A stretch of DNA of 64,000 bases from NCBI GenBank assembly GCA_002102555.1, contig MCFL01000017.1, positions 248,001-312,000 of the forward strand, in the 5' to 3' direction. Positions within the stretch are counted from its first letter, which is position 1; each line of letters begins with the position of its first letter. A model generated the notes under the pieces. That model was given only the letters and a program-made list of their open reading frames with translations. It was not told the origin of the DNA and searched no databases. Source of the DNA: Catenaria anguillulae PL171. Its lineage: Eukaryota > Blastocladiomycota > Blastocladiomycetes > Blastocladiales > Catenariaceae. Below, piece by piece: positions 12,271-22,900 of this stretch. The position numbers were made by a program, and so were the translations under genes.

Positions 12271-15200
12271 TCAATCTGCCCGAGGATCCACCTCGACCCA
12301 CCGCCTCACCACCTCGCCCACCACCTGCCCATCCACCGGACAAACCTGCCTAATCCACACACTGACCCACTCGCCCACCTCCACCCCACCCACCCCTCCA
12401 CTCAACGCCATTGTGGCCGCCACTCCAGGCATCCACACCATGGCCCTGACGCCAGCATCCACAAGCGCGACCAACGCCGCTACCCCAACGCTTCCCGGGG
12501 GCACACCCAGCACCGCCGGCGGGCGATCAAACACCCTTACGACCCTAGCCGCATACGTCAAGTCTTGCTCCAGTGCCTGCCTCATTCGCAACGCCTCGAG
12601 CGCCCACCACGCCTCGCGCGCACGCTGCACGGCCTTGATGACGCGCTCGCGCTCGCGCATGGCGCTCATGGCGCGCGTCAGCGCGTCCGCACTCATCATC
12701 TTGTGCGTCGTCGGACCTGCCAGCCCGCGCATGTGGGCAAAGTGCGATTTGAGTTGCCAGTGACCCAGCATGTCAACGGCGCGGCGCAGCGGCGACGTGA
12801 TTTTCACGTATCCGGGCGAGGCTGACAGACCCATTTGATAGTGCGGCCCGGGGGTCGCGGCCTGGTCCGCGGGAAGCATCAGCGCAAGCGACGCGAGTGT
12901 GTCGCGCATGTTGAGCGTGAGGGATGTGGGATGGACTCGCGACGCAAACACATTTGCAGTCGCGCCTTGCCCGGCAGCCCATGGGAGGTAGGCTTGTGAC
13001 AGATCCGGTGCGGGTTGCGATCGAAAAGGCACGGCCAATTTTGCGTCTGTGGCAACCATGGCCGCCGCACGCCCCGCCATGATCATGAGTTCGGCAATCA
13101 TCTGCCTTGCCGGCGACAGCGGCAGCACGTCGCGATGCAAGCGAATGTCGACGGCCCGGGCTTGCGGTCTGGCTCTTGGTACGGCCGCCTCGAGCGGCGT
13201 GAGTGCGGGCATTCCACCCTCAATCTCTGCGCTGACCATGGCATTGGTGCTGGTCGGATTGAATGCGCCGCCCGTCTTGTGCCGGAAATGGAAATGCTGC
13301 TTGGCAATCTGCTGCAACGCCCGAAACACGGTTGCTTGAGACTCGGTGACGGGCCCGCCCAGCCCAAACTGCTTGCGATCCGCCAAGAGCTCATCACATG
13401 CTGGATCCGAATGCAAGACACGTGGCGGGGCAACCCGATTCGCCGCTTCGCTCGGCAACGAAACGCCAGGCATGTCGATCATGTCGAGCACCGTATCGAC
13501 CAAGTCGTATGCACGTGGAATCACCGTGTGCACGACACTCGGCTCAACACGCGCATCCACCACGTCGCCGTCGGTATTGACGCGGAACGAAATGGTGACT
13601 GCACGTACGGACTCGCCATTTGTTCGACCACCCAAACTCATCAGGCCCGAACCAATGGTTCCGGGCAACATTGGGTACGTGCCCTCTGGAAAGTACACGG
13701 TCTGCACACGATCCAGCGCAAACTTGGCCAACGTCGAGTCGCGGTCAATGAATGCTGTCGGATCGGCCACGTGCACGTGAATCCAGGCCACCCCGCCCGT
13801 GGCCGCATCCATCTCGACCGAGATCCCATCGTCAATTTCGTGTGCGCCCGGATCGTCCACCGTGTACACCTCGACGTCCTTGCCGAACACGCGCCGCACA
13901 CTGTCGAGGCCATCGACCACAGCCACCTCCCTTGACTCCTTTTCCGCACGTGCAGCAGCTGCATCTGCATTCGCAAACCCAAGCCCTTCCAGCGGCTGCA
14001 ACGTGTATGCTTGTGCGTAGAGTGGGAAGTTGTCGATGCGCGAGTACACGCCGAGATCGAGCAGTAGCGAAAGGGTCGGCCCGGGAAAACGCACTTCGGG
14101 CTTGTACCCGAGCGGGCCCAAGATGTGTGTGCCGACAAATGCAAAGGCAGAGAGGGATGCGCGTGGGCCCAAGGCGACTTCGCGGAGGCATGCGAGCAGG
14201 GTCAGGTCGTCTTGCGTCCAAGCGAATTCGGGTGTAGGTGTAAGCGGTTCAGCAGACGATGAGGACGCAGCGGCAGCGGGATCGGCTTTTGGTTTGTTCA
14301 AGTCAATGAGTGTGCGGCACTTGACGAGAAACGAGGCGAGACTGGATGTGTGGAATGCTTCTTCAGATGCAGACGCTTGGGCAATGAGCCGTTGGCCGTT
14401 GGTGAGCGTGGTGAGCGACCGGACGGGTCGGAAATGGACCATGGTGCGTTGGTGCAGCGTGGCAAAGGAAGTGAGGTGCTTTGCTGGATCCGAGATCAAG
14501 TGCAGCACCGCGGCCATGACATGGTCAATTGTCAGGGGCGTTTCGGCGCCGAAAACCTGCTCGAGGTACTCTGCCAATGGCACAGCATCCTTGCCTGCCT
14601 GGAAAGTGAAATGGTCGTACACTTGTCCAAACTTGCCCTGCAGCTCGAGGCGCATGTCGCTTGCCCGCCGCGAGATGCCGCGCACATCTGCTTGTACATT
14701 GGCCGTCTTGTCGCTCCCGAAATCGTACACGCCGGGTACGCGAAACAACACCTCGGACGGTCCGTGCGTCATTTGAAACCCGTTGCCCAGCAGGGTCCGC
14801 AGCCCGGTTGCATGATCAATGACGGCGCCCAGCTGCGGCTGGCCCTTGCGCACAACGAGGACGAGATCGCCCGTCTGAATGTCGGTTGAACGGAGCAGAG
14901 AGAGCGCCGAGACCGCGTATGGCCGTGGCGGTGGGGGCGGTTGCACGGGTTTATGGCTGCCGGGCGGTGGGCGCGAGGGAAACGGCCGCGCGTTGGACAT
15001 GAGCTTGGAAAAGCCGAACGGGTCTGTATTGTGGTGCTGCTGGCGCGGATGTTTTTGTTTTTGATGAGCATTCTTGTGGTTCTTGGGCCGTGACGGTGCT
15101 GGTGAATGTGTGTCAAGGACTGGCTCGCGTTCGCGCAAGTGCGGTGCAGACAGGGCCAGGCGGCGGCGGCACAAGCACGCGCAGGCGGCGGACCTGTGTG

Positions 15201-15291
15201 TGGTCATGCGTAACATGGTGGGGGATGCAATCATGGTCCAGTCTACATGGCCTTCACCGCGGATTCGGTCGTTGCGATACAATTCGTTCAT
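12271..15291 (-). CDS. RNase II/RNB-family exoribonuclease, mitochondrial Dss1/CYT-4 type
   Basis: Single exon of 1006 residues, close to the length of yeast Dss1. The RNB catalytic signature VDDPGAHEIDDGISVE (near residue 490) carries the clustered aspartates that bind the metal ions, followed by IHVHVADPTAFIDRDS and YPMLPGTIGSGLMSL, both typical of RNB domains. Dss1 (also called Msu1) and Neurospora CYT-4 are 3'-to-5' exoribonucleases that degrade and process mitochondrial RNA, in yeast together with the Suv3 helicase. The first ATG is at 15291, but ATGs at 15234 and 15216 begin a basic, Cys/Arg-rich segment (MLRMTTHRSAACACLCRRR) that would suit a mitochondrial presequence, so the true start may be there. 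Divergent from the leucyl-tRNA synthetase gene, 511 bases apart. Confidence 0.85.
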   Translation of the reverse strand: MNELYRNDRIRGEGHVDWTMIASPTMLRMTTHRSAACACLCRRRLALSAPHLREREPVLDTHSPAPSRPKNHKNAHQKQKHPRQQHHNTDPFGFSKLMSNARPFPSRPPPGSHKPVQPPPPPRPYAVSALSLLRSTDIQTGDLVLVVRKGQPQLGAVIDHATGLRTLLGNGFQMTHGPSEVLFRVPGVYDFGSDKTANVQADVRGISRRASDMRLELQGKFGQVYDHFTFQAGKDAVPLAEYLEQVFGAETPLTIDHVMAAVLHLISDPAKHLTSFATLHQRTMVHFRPVRSLTTLTNGQRLIAQASASEEAFHTSSLASFLVKCRTLIDLNKPKADPAAAASSSSAEPLTPTPEFAWTQDDLTLLACLREVALGPRASLSAFAFVGTHILGPLGYKPEVRFPGPTLSLLLDLGVYSRIDNFPLYAQAYTLQPLEGLGFANADAAAARAEKESREVAVVDGLDSVRRVFGKDVEVYTVDDPGAHEIDDGISVEMDAATGGVAWIHVHVADPTAFIDRDSTLAKFALDRVQTVYFPEGTYPMLPGTIGSGLMSLGGRTNGESVRAVTISFRVNTDGDVVDARVEPSVVHTVIPRAYDLVDTVLDMIDMPGVSLPSEAANRVAPPRVLHSDPACDELLADRKQFGLGGPVTESQATVFRALQQIAKQHFHFRHKTGGAFNPTSTNAMVSAEIEGGMPALTPLEAAVPRARPQARAVDIRLHRDVLPLSPARQMIAELMIMAGRAAAMVATDAKLAVPFRSQPAPDLSQAYLPWAAGQGATANVFASRVHPTSLTLNMRDTLASLALMLPADQAATPGPHYQMGLSASPGYVKITSPLRRAVDMLGHWQLKSHFAHMRGLAGPTTHKMMSADALTRAMSAMRERERVIKAVQRAREAWWALEALRMRQALEQDLTYAARVVRVFDRPPAVLGVPPGSVGVAALVALVDAGVRAMVWMPGVAATMALSGGVGGVEVGEWVSVWIRQVCPVDGQVVGEVVRRWVEVDPRAD

Positions 15292-15802
15292 TCACTTGCT
15301 GAAGCCTGGCGTGAGATGAGAGACAGACCATCGCATCCCTCTCTCGCCTGAGATCACGTGTGCTATCACCATGGCCCTCTTCAATCTCGATCGCGGCTGG
15401 TCGACCCGGCCCGGCAAACCCCAAGAGAGGACCCAGGCACAAGATCGTTACGAACTCATCCATTTACAGTACCAATCAGCGCACAATGTGACAGGCAGTG
15501 TGCGGTTACTAACTGTGGCATGAGTCCAAGAATCCAACAATACCGCAAGCACATGAGTCTGAGCACGTGAGGTGTCACGTGTCAGAGGCAGAGTCTTGTT
15601 TGTGTCTCGCACCCGTCAGCTGTCCAGCTTCCTGCATCGCCTCTCCTTGAGCGCCCAATGAATCAAGGAATGAATGGTATATCGGGCACTCTTCCAATGT
15701 ACGGCACCCCATCGATCAGGTCATGATCTTCGACAGCACAGTCAACCTCATGCTCATTCAACTTGCGTCATAGTATCAATAGACCTTCCAACGAACGCAA
15801 CC
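15292..15802. promoter_or_regulatory. Divergent intergenic region (RNB exoribonuclease / LeuRS)
   Basis: Both flanking genes are transcribed away from this 511-base gap, so it must hold both promoters. I see no TATA box at a convincing distance and no repeated motif. The function is inferred from gene orientation only. Confidence 0.5.
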
Positions 15803-18800
15803 ATGACCACTGTTGAGCCCAAATCCACCGCCAAGCGCGACGCCTTGCAGGCCGCTGAGGCTGCCATCCAGAAGCAGTGGCAGGCCGACAAGGTCTTTGA
15901 GGTGGACGCCCCGCTCGACCGCTCCAAGCCAAAGTACTTTTCCACGTTCCCGTACCCCTACATGAACGGCCGCTTGCATCTGGGCCACTTCTTCTCCTTC
16001 TCAAAGGTCGAGTTTGCCTCGGGCTACCAGCGCCTCAAGGGCAAGCAGGTCCTCTTGCCCTTTGGCTTCCACGTCACGGGCATGCCCATCAAGGCTTGCG
16101 CCGACAAGTTGAAGCGCGAGGTCGAGCTGTTTGGCAAGAACTTTGAAAACTACGAGGGTACGTTCAGCCATCTCAATTTTCATTCGTCTATTCACTTACT
16201 CACTCACGATTGATCTCCCAATACATGATCCTGAACAACAGCCGTGTCTGCCAAGCTCGCCGCCGAAGAAGAGGCCAAGCGCCTTGCCGAATCCACGGCC
16301 GCCCTGTCTGTTTCCACGCCCGATGGCTCGCCCTCAAAGCCCATCAAGAAGCACTCCAAGGCCGCCGCCAAGGCCGGCCCGCAAAAGTACCAATTCCAAA
16401 TCATGGCATCCATGGGCGTTCCCCTTGCCGAAATCCACAAGTTTGCCGACTCGCTGCACTGGCTGCAATACTTCCCGCCGCTCGCCATGCAAGACCTCAA
16501 CGGCATGGGATGCAAGATTGACTGGCGCCGCTCCTTTATCACCACCGACGTGAACCCTTATTATGACTCGTTTGTGCGCTGGCAGTTCAACAAGCTGCAC
16601 AAGCTCAGCAAGGTCAAGTTTGGCGAGCGCCACACCATTTGGTCCGTCAAGGACGGCCAGGCGTGCATGGACCACGATCGCGCCAGCGGCGAAGGTGTTG
16701 GCCCGCAAGAGTATGTGGGCATCAAGTTGCAAGTGGTGCGCGAAAAGGTTGAAAACCCCGTGTTTGCGCAAGTGCTCGACTCGCCCGCGCTCAAAAACAA
16801 GCAGGTCTACCTTGTTGCCGCCACGTTGCGTCCCGAGACCATGTACGGCCAAACCAACTGCTTTGTCGGCAAGGACCTCGAATATGGCGTGTGGGAGATT
16901 TCCGACTCGGAGGCATTTGTGTGCACCGAGCGCGCCGCACGCAACATGAGTTTCCAAGGGTTTGCTAAGGCAAAGGGCGTGCCCGTGCGCCTTGCAACCG
17001 TGGGTGGTGATGACTTGATTGGCACGGCCGTCAAGGCGCCGCTCTCCAAATACGACCACGTGTACGTGCTGCCGCTCGACCATGTGGTTGCCAACAAGGG
17101 CACCGGTGTGGTGACCAGTGTGCCGTCCGACTCGCCCGACGATTACGCCATGACCAAGGATCTCAAGAAGAAGCCCGAGTTTTACGGCATCAAGCCCGAG
17201 TGGATCCAAGGCTACGACCCGATCCCCATCATTCAAACCCCGACGTACGGCGACATGTCTGCCGCCACCGCGTGTGACATGCTCAAGATCTCGTCGCCAA
17301 AGGACCGCGTCCAGCTCGACAAGGCAAAGGAGATGGTGTACAAGGAAGGCTTCTACCAGGGTACCATGCTCATTGGCGACTTCAAGGGCCAATCCGTGAC
17401 GGACGCCAAGCCCAAGATTCGTGAGGCCATGGTTGCCGCCGGCCTTGCCATGGTGTACTCTGAGCCCGAAAAGGACGTGATTTCGCGGTCGGGCGACGAG
17501 TGTGTCGTCAACCTGTGCGACCAATGGTACCTCGACTATGGCGAGCCCGAGTGGATGGCGCAAACGTCGCGTGTGGTGGATGGCCTCAACACTTACCACG
17601 GTGAGACGCGCAATGCGTTCAAGCAGACGCTCGACTGGCTCAACAAGTGGGCGTGCGCGCGGTCATTTGGTCTCGGCACCCGTTTGCCCTGGGACCCACA
17701 GTTTTTGATCGAGTCGCTTTCCGACTCGACCATTTACATGGCCTACTACACAGTCGCTCACTTGTTGCACACGGATCTCGAGGGCAAGCACGTTGGTGCT
17801 TTGAACATCAAGCCCGACCAGATGCGCGATGCCGAGTGGGAGTACCTCTTCAACGAATCGGCCGCGTACCCGTCCGACTCGGCCGTGCCCAAGGCCAGCC
17901 TCGACAAGATGCGCGCCGAGTTTACCTACTTCTACCCGCTCGACTTGCGTGTGTCGGGCAAGGACCTCATTGGCAACCACTTGACCTTCTTCCTCTACAA
18001 CCACGCGTGCTTGTTCCCGGAGCACCACTGGCCCAAGGCCATTCGCGTCAACGGTCACTTGCTCTTCAACTCGGAAAAGATGTCCAAGTCGACAGGCACC
18101 TTTGTGACGATTGCCGACGCCATTGAGCGGTACGGCGCCGATGCCACGCGCCTTGCGATTGCCGATGCAGGCGACTCGGTCGAGGACGCCAACTTTGTTG
18201 AACTCACGGCCAACGCCGCCATCTTGCGCTTGTTTACGCAACGCGAATGGTCGGCCGAAATGATGGCCTCGGGCATCAAGACGCTGCGCACGGGCGCATT
18301 TTCGTTTGCCGATCGCGTGTTCCGGTCGCGCGTGTGCACGCTTGTGCGTGCTGCCGACACTCACTATGAGCACATGAACTACCGCGAGGCCCTCAAGTGT
18401 GCCTTCTTTGAGTTCCAGGATGCACGCGACACGTATCGCGAGACGACGGCGCTCACAGGCGAGGGCATGCACGCCGACCTTGTGCGCGAGTTTATCGAGC
18501 TGCAGGCCGTCATCATGGCGCCGCTCATCCCGCACTGGTCCGAGTTCATTTGGCGCCAAGTGCTGGGCAAGCCCGAGAGTATCATGCGCGCGTCGTGGCC
18601 CGTGCTCGCGTATGACCCGGAGCCGTCCGTGTTGGCCGCATCGGCTTACTTGTCGGACGTGATTTACGCGATTCGCGCCAGCGAGGCCGGATTGATGAAG
18701 AAGCGCAAGGGCCCCGCCGTCACGAGCAAGACCGCCACCATTTTGATTGCCACGACGTATCCGGCATGGCAAGAAGAGTTGCTGGTTGTGATCCGCCAAG

Positions 18801-19126
18801 TGTACAAGGAGACGGGCAACGATTGGAAGGGCAAGGACCTTGCTGCCCTCAAGGCCGCCGGGTTGCTCAAGAACAAGAAGGCCATGCCGTTTGTCAACGA
18901 GATCAAGAAGCAGTTGGCCGTGGTCGGCGAGGAGGCGTTTAACCGGACCTTGGCGTTTGATGAGGAGCAGGTCGTTAGGGAGAACTTGATGGTGATTCAA
19001 AAGAGTGTGGGCTTTGACTCGGTCGTGGTCAAGTTGACAACCGATCAAGGGCTGACGGATGAGGAGGTCAAGAAGGCCGAGTTGGCCTTGCCTGGCAACC
19101 CGGCGCTCAAGTTGGATTTGCAGTAA
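15803..19126 (+). CDS. Leucyl-tRNA synthetase, cytosolic (class I)
   Basis: Two exons, 15803-16157 and 16242-19126, give 1079 residues; the yeast cytosolic enzyme is about 1090. It charges tRNA-Leu with leucine. The HIGH motif appears as HLGH (residues 59-62, in [16 protein letters not shown]), and KMSKS (SEKMSKSTG) is at about residue 731. The long editing insertion lies between them, including [12 protein letters not shown] and [16 protein letters not shown], the pattern of the archaeal/eukaryotic-cytosolic form. There is no mitochondrial presequence. The start [11 protein letters not shown] is the first ATG after the upstream stop and sits in an A-rich context (caaccATGA). The 84-nt intron has a GTACGT donor. 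Codon use is strongly C/G-ending, as expected for a highly expressed gene. Confidence 0.97.
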
Positions 19127-19928
19127 ATTCGCTGTTGTGTTTTCTTCTTGATGCTTTCGTGTTTGTATTTCAGTTCCCCCATTCACGTCCTTCATACATT
19201 TTGGCATATCGCCAACACATTGTTCATGCGAATGTCAGGACATTTCACTTGAGGCAAGTCGTGAGTACCTGTCCGCGGCATGACCCATTTCTCCTATGGC
19301 CAACCAAAAGCTCGGAGTATTGCAGGGGCAGATCCGGGGAGCAGTTTGTTGGGCGAGGATGCCTTTCGCGAGCCATTCAGTCATGAAACGCTTCCATGAT
19401 GCCGTCGATGTAGGCAGCAACGTGTCGGTGGACGTTTGGTTTCATCCGTACTGTCGGTTACACAAACAAATCGGTCTGTTGCAGACTATTAGATCGCAGT
19501 CGAAAGGAAGCGTGAGGACAAGCGAGGACAACGGAGGGACGCGCCGACCCATGTCTCCAGGCCAAAAGTTCCAGCACTCCCTCATCACGACTTACTCGAG
19601 CACATAACCACTCCCCGTTCCAGTCCGCTGGATTCCATTTAATCGGACCAACTCCGACATTCTTCATTTGGGTTGCCAATGCTGTCAGCTTTTGTTTGCA
19701 TTCGTCCTCCCGCAAACAGCTCCGCTCATAAGAGCGCGAGGAGCGCGCATCCTGACTTCAAGTATCCAGCAGACCCCTTGCTTGCATGATCTGAAGAAGC
19801 CGTATACAGTCTTTCCCGATGCTACAAGTAGTAGAGGTGATTCAGACTGTTTTTTTTTTTTCTTCAAACACCCAATCTCATGACGCCATAGACATTCTCC
19901 CATCAGGACCTTGTGCATTCGTTCCATC
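19127..19928. other. Intergenic between LeuRS and TmcB copy 2
   Basis: Contains no coding-like frame. A run of 12 T lies at 19850-19861, about 70 bases upstream of the TmcB start. The 3' end of the LeuRS transcript and the promoter of TmcB copy 2 should both lie here. Confidence 0.5.
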
Positions 19929-22900
19929 ATGACAGCCAGCTCCATGTCTGGACTCGCAGGCCACGGCGGTGGAGGAGGCGGCACAAATCAAGGCGCAGGA
20001 GGCGGCGTTGGGCCATCGACGACAGCCGGTGGGATGGACGCCAAGAGCGTCGCGAGCGGCAAACGTGCCGACCTCAAGTCGCTATTGCCCACGAGCTTTG
20101 TAGAGCGGACGCTTTTCTTGGTCGGGTATACTATCACAAGGGATAACGATCTGAGCACTGGACTGTCGTGGGTGTTTACGGTACGTTCATTCGCAGAGGG
20201 CTCTTGCTCATACATGTTGTCGTTTGTCCGCGGCTCGTTGAATCCTGACGAGTGCTTGTGCTTGTGTGTCGACAATTATATAAAGATTGCCGAAGACTTG
20301 CAACTTTACACGTTTCCCATGTCAAGTGCCTTGCACTCGTCCATGCCCAAAGCTGTCGAAGCCGTCTTGGACATGTACATGGAGCCAGACACCTACTCGC
20401 TGTTTTCTGTCGTCAACACCATTGCCATCCTGATCGTGCTCATCGCGGCCGCTCTCATTGGCATGGTCATTGGGCTCATGCATCGCAACAAGATCCCCAT
20501 CACGCTGCTGCGGGTGCTTCGCATGCTCTATGCCGTGATCATGACCATCCTCAACATTCCGCTCTTGACGGTTTTGCTCATGGGTCTCAACTGTGTTGGC
20601 CCTGGCGCGTCCTTGCCGCAGCTTGGAGTCAGCTGCACGTCTCCGTCGCATGTGCCGTTCTTGGCCTTCAACGCGGTTGCATTGCTCTTGTTTGTTCCCA
20701 TGCTGATCGTTGGGTCGCTCATCTTTGTCGAGACAAGTCCGTCGTCACCCAATCCGCTGGCGAAACCGGATGGCCGCATTGACGCACACAGTGTCCTGCT
20801 TCGCATCGTGTTTGTCATTTTCAAGGTGTACACGGCCGACATGCCCAATGGCAGTGTGCCTGTGTGGATCTACTTGGCAGTGACAACAGCTGGGCTTGGC
20901 TATCATGCGTACACCATCGTTACACTGCAACCGTACTATCACAAGTCGATGAATATGCTCCGTGCTGTACGTCATTTCATCTTCGCAACCGCCTCTCTCT
21001 CTATTGGTCGCTGGGTCAACAAAACAACTCATGTATGGTGCTTACAGGGCATGTCGTTTGGATCATTTCTGGCTATGGCAGTCACCATGGTGCTCTATGG
21101 TCTGTTTGGACGCAACTCGGATGTGTACTGGACCATCTTGATCCCGGCTGCCGTCTTGGGGTCCGCATTCGGAGCATTGCTTTCGAAGGTGGCGCTGTTC
21201 AACCTGATCCGCCGTACAGTCACGCGTGGCCGCCAGGTCCGTGCCGCCGAGAGGGGTGCCGGCGCGGCGGAAACGTCGCGTTTCGCGAGTCGCGCAGCAA
21301 GCACTTCTGGATTCAACGATCAGCCGTTGCCGTTGCCGACCATTCAAGGGTCAGAGCCCGACCTCGCTGGGTCCAACAAGACTGGTGCGGCCACATCAAG
21401 TGTGACAAATGTCAATGTCATGGCGCGTATCATGGCAAGAAGCGAATCGGCATCGGGATACGCCAGCCCGACTTCTTTGCTTCCCAAAAATGTGTCCCTT
21501 GCCGTCCAAGCCGTTGCCTCGCCAGGTGGATCCACCTTTCTCGGAAACAGTGCCAACAACATTTTTGGAAACAGCGGCAATACTGTCTCGGTTGCATCTC
21601 GCATCTCGGGCGCTTTGAACAAGGGCGAGCAAATTGCTCACAATGGCAGGCGCAGGTCATCGTCATTTTCCATGGCGTCAAGTCCAGGTAGTCTCACGGG
21701 CGTGACCCCAACTGGCAGCAATGCAAACTTCAAACAAGTCGCGAGGGTCGATTCAGACACCAAGCTCGCAAAAACAGGCAGTGCCGATACGCTCAAGCTC
21801 ATGACCGAGAAAAAGACCAAGCTGCAGGAAACTGTCTTCAACCACCCGAGCGAGGTTGAAGTGAGTCTTCGGTTCACACGCGATTCGCCAACCGAGCGCC
21901 AACTCGCCGTTGGTCTCGACTTGATTGAGCGTGGACTGGAAGAGTTCCCGAGCCACCCGCAAGTTCTGCTGAGTGCGGCCATGTACCTCAAAGAGTTCTT
22001 TGGGCCCGAGGGCGAGCGTGCGGCCGACGTCTTGTTCCAAACGCTCAAGAACAAGCAGCGGCACCTTCCCTTGGACGTGCGGTTTGCCATTTACGTGCTC
22101 GACCGTAAAGGCCGCGAGAATGGCAAGCACGTCTTGGACACGGCCGCATTGGACCAATTGATGCGCAAGGTTCGGTCATTGCATTTGCTCAGTCTGTGCA
22201 GCGTGCGCGATGTATGGGAAACGTTGCGGGTCGGCGGGTCGGATGCGGCGCTGGCCGAGCAGATTTCCAAGTTGGCAGAGTACGAGCGTGGTGCGGAAGA
22301 ATGCTACCGGCGGCTGCTTGAGCGGAATGCAAGAGACTTGACCGTATTGCGCCTGTATGGCAACTTTTTGAACTGCGTCAAGGGCGACCCCGCGCGGGCA
22401 AACCAGATTCTCGAGCTAGCCGAAGAGGTGGAAACGGTCGAATCGCGAGTGCGGACAACGCAAGTCGTACGGGGTGGCGGTATAGCGACGACGGGTGTTA
22501 GCGGCATTGGGTCAATGGCTTTGGGTCCACGATTCTCGGTTGACGAGTCGGCGATTCCCATTCGATCCGCTCCTGCATTTACGGCACCTGGGCTTTCCCT
22601 GGCAAGCGCGGCATTCAATGACAGTGACCACCGCACCGAAGACAGCATCAACATTCCCGACGGCGCTATTACTCCACCAATTGACGCACTTGAGGATGCG
22701 ACGACCAATGTCGGATTCCGTACCGACACGGTATCCATTGGCACACGCGGACAAAGTGGAACCAACCAAGCGACCCGCCCGCTTCCACCCCCGCCAATGG
22801 AAAGCCCAGCCGTCCCATCGCATGAACGGTTGACGGCATTCAACATCCCAGCCGCCAGTTCTCAGCAACAAGGATATGACGGCTTTGACAAGGATGGCCG

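Noticed and set aside
12035-12763. A plus-strand gene overlapping the RNB exoribonuclease
   Set aside because: It is antisense to the well-supported RNB gene and has no domain. It matters only as a possible spliced extension of the SulP gene, noted there.
16334-17599. A 421-residue minus-strand frame within the LeuRS gene, and the 514-residue one at 17663-19207
   Set aside because: Both lie antisense to a clear LeuRS coding region with strong third-position G/C; such antisense frames are a composition effect.
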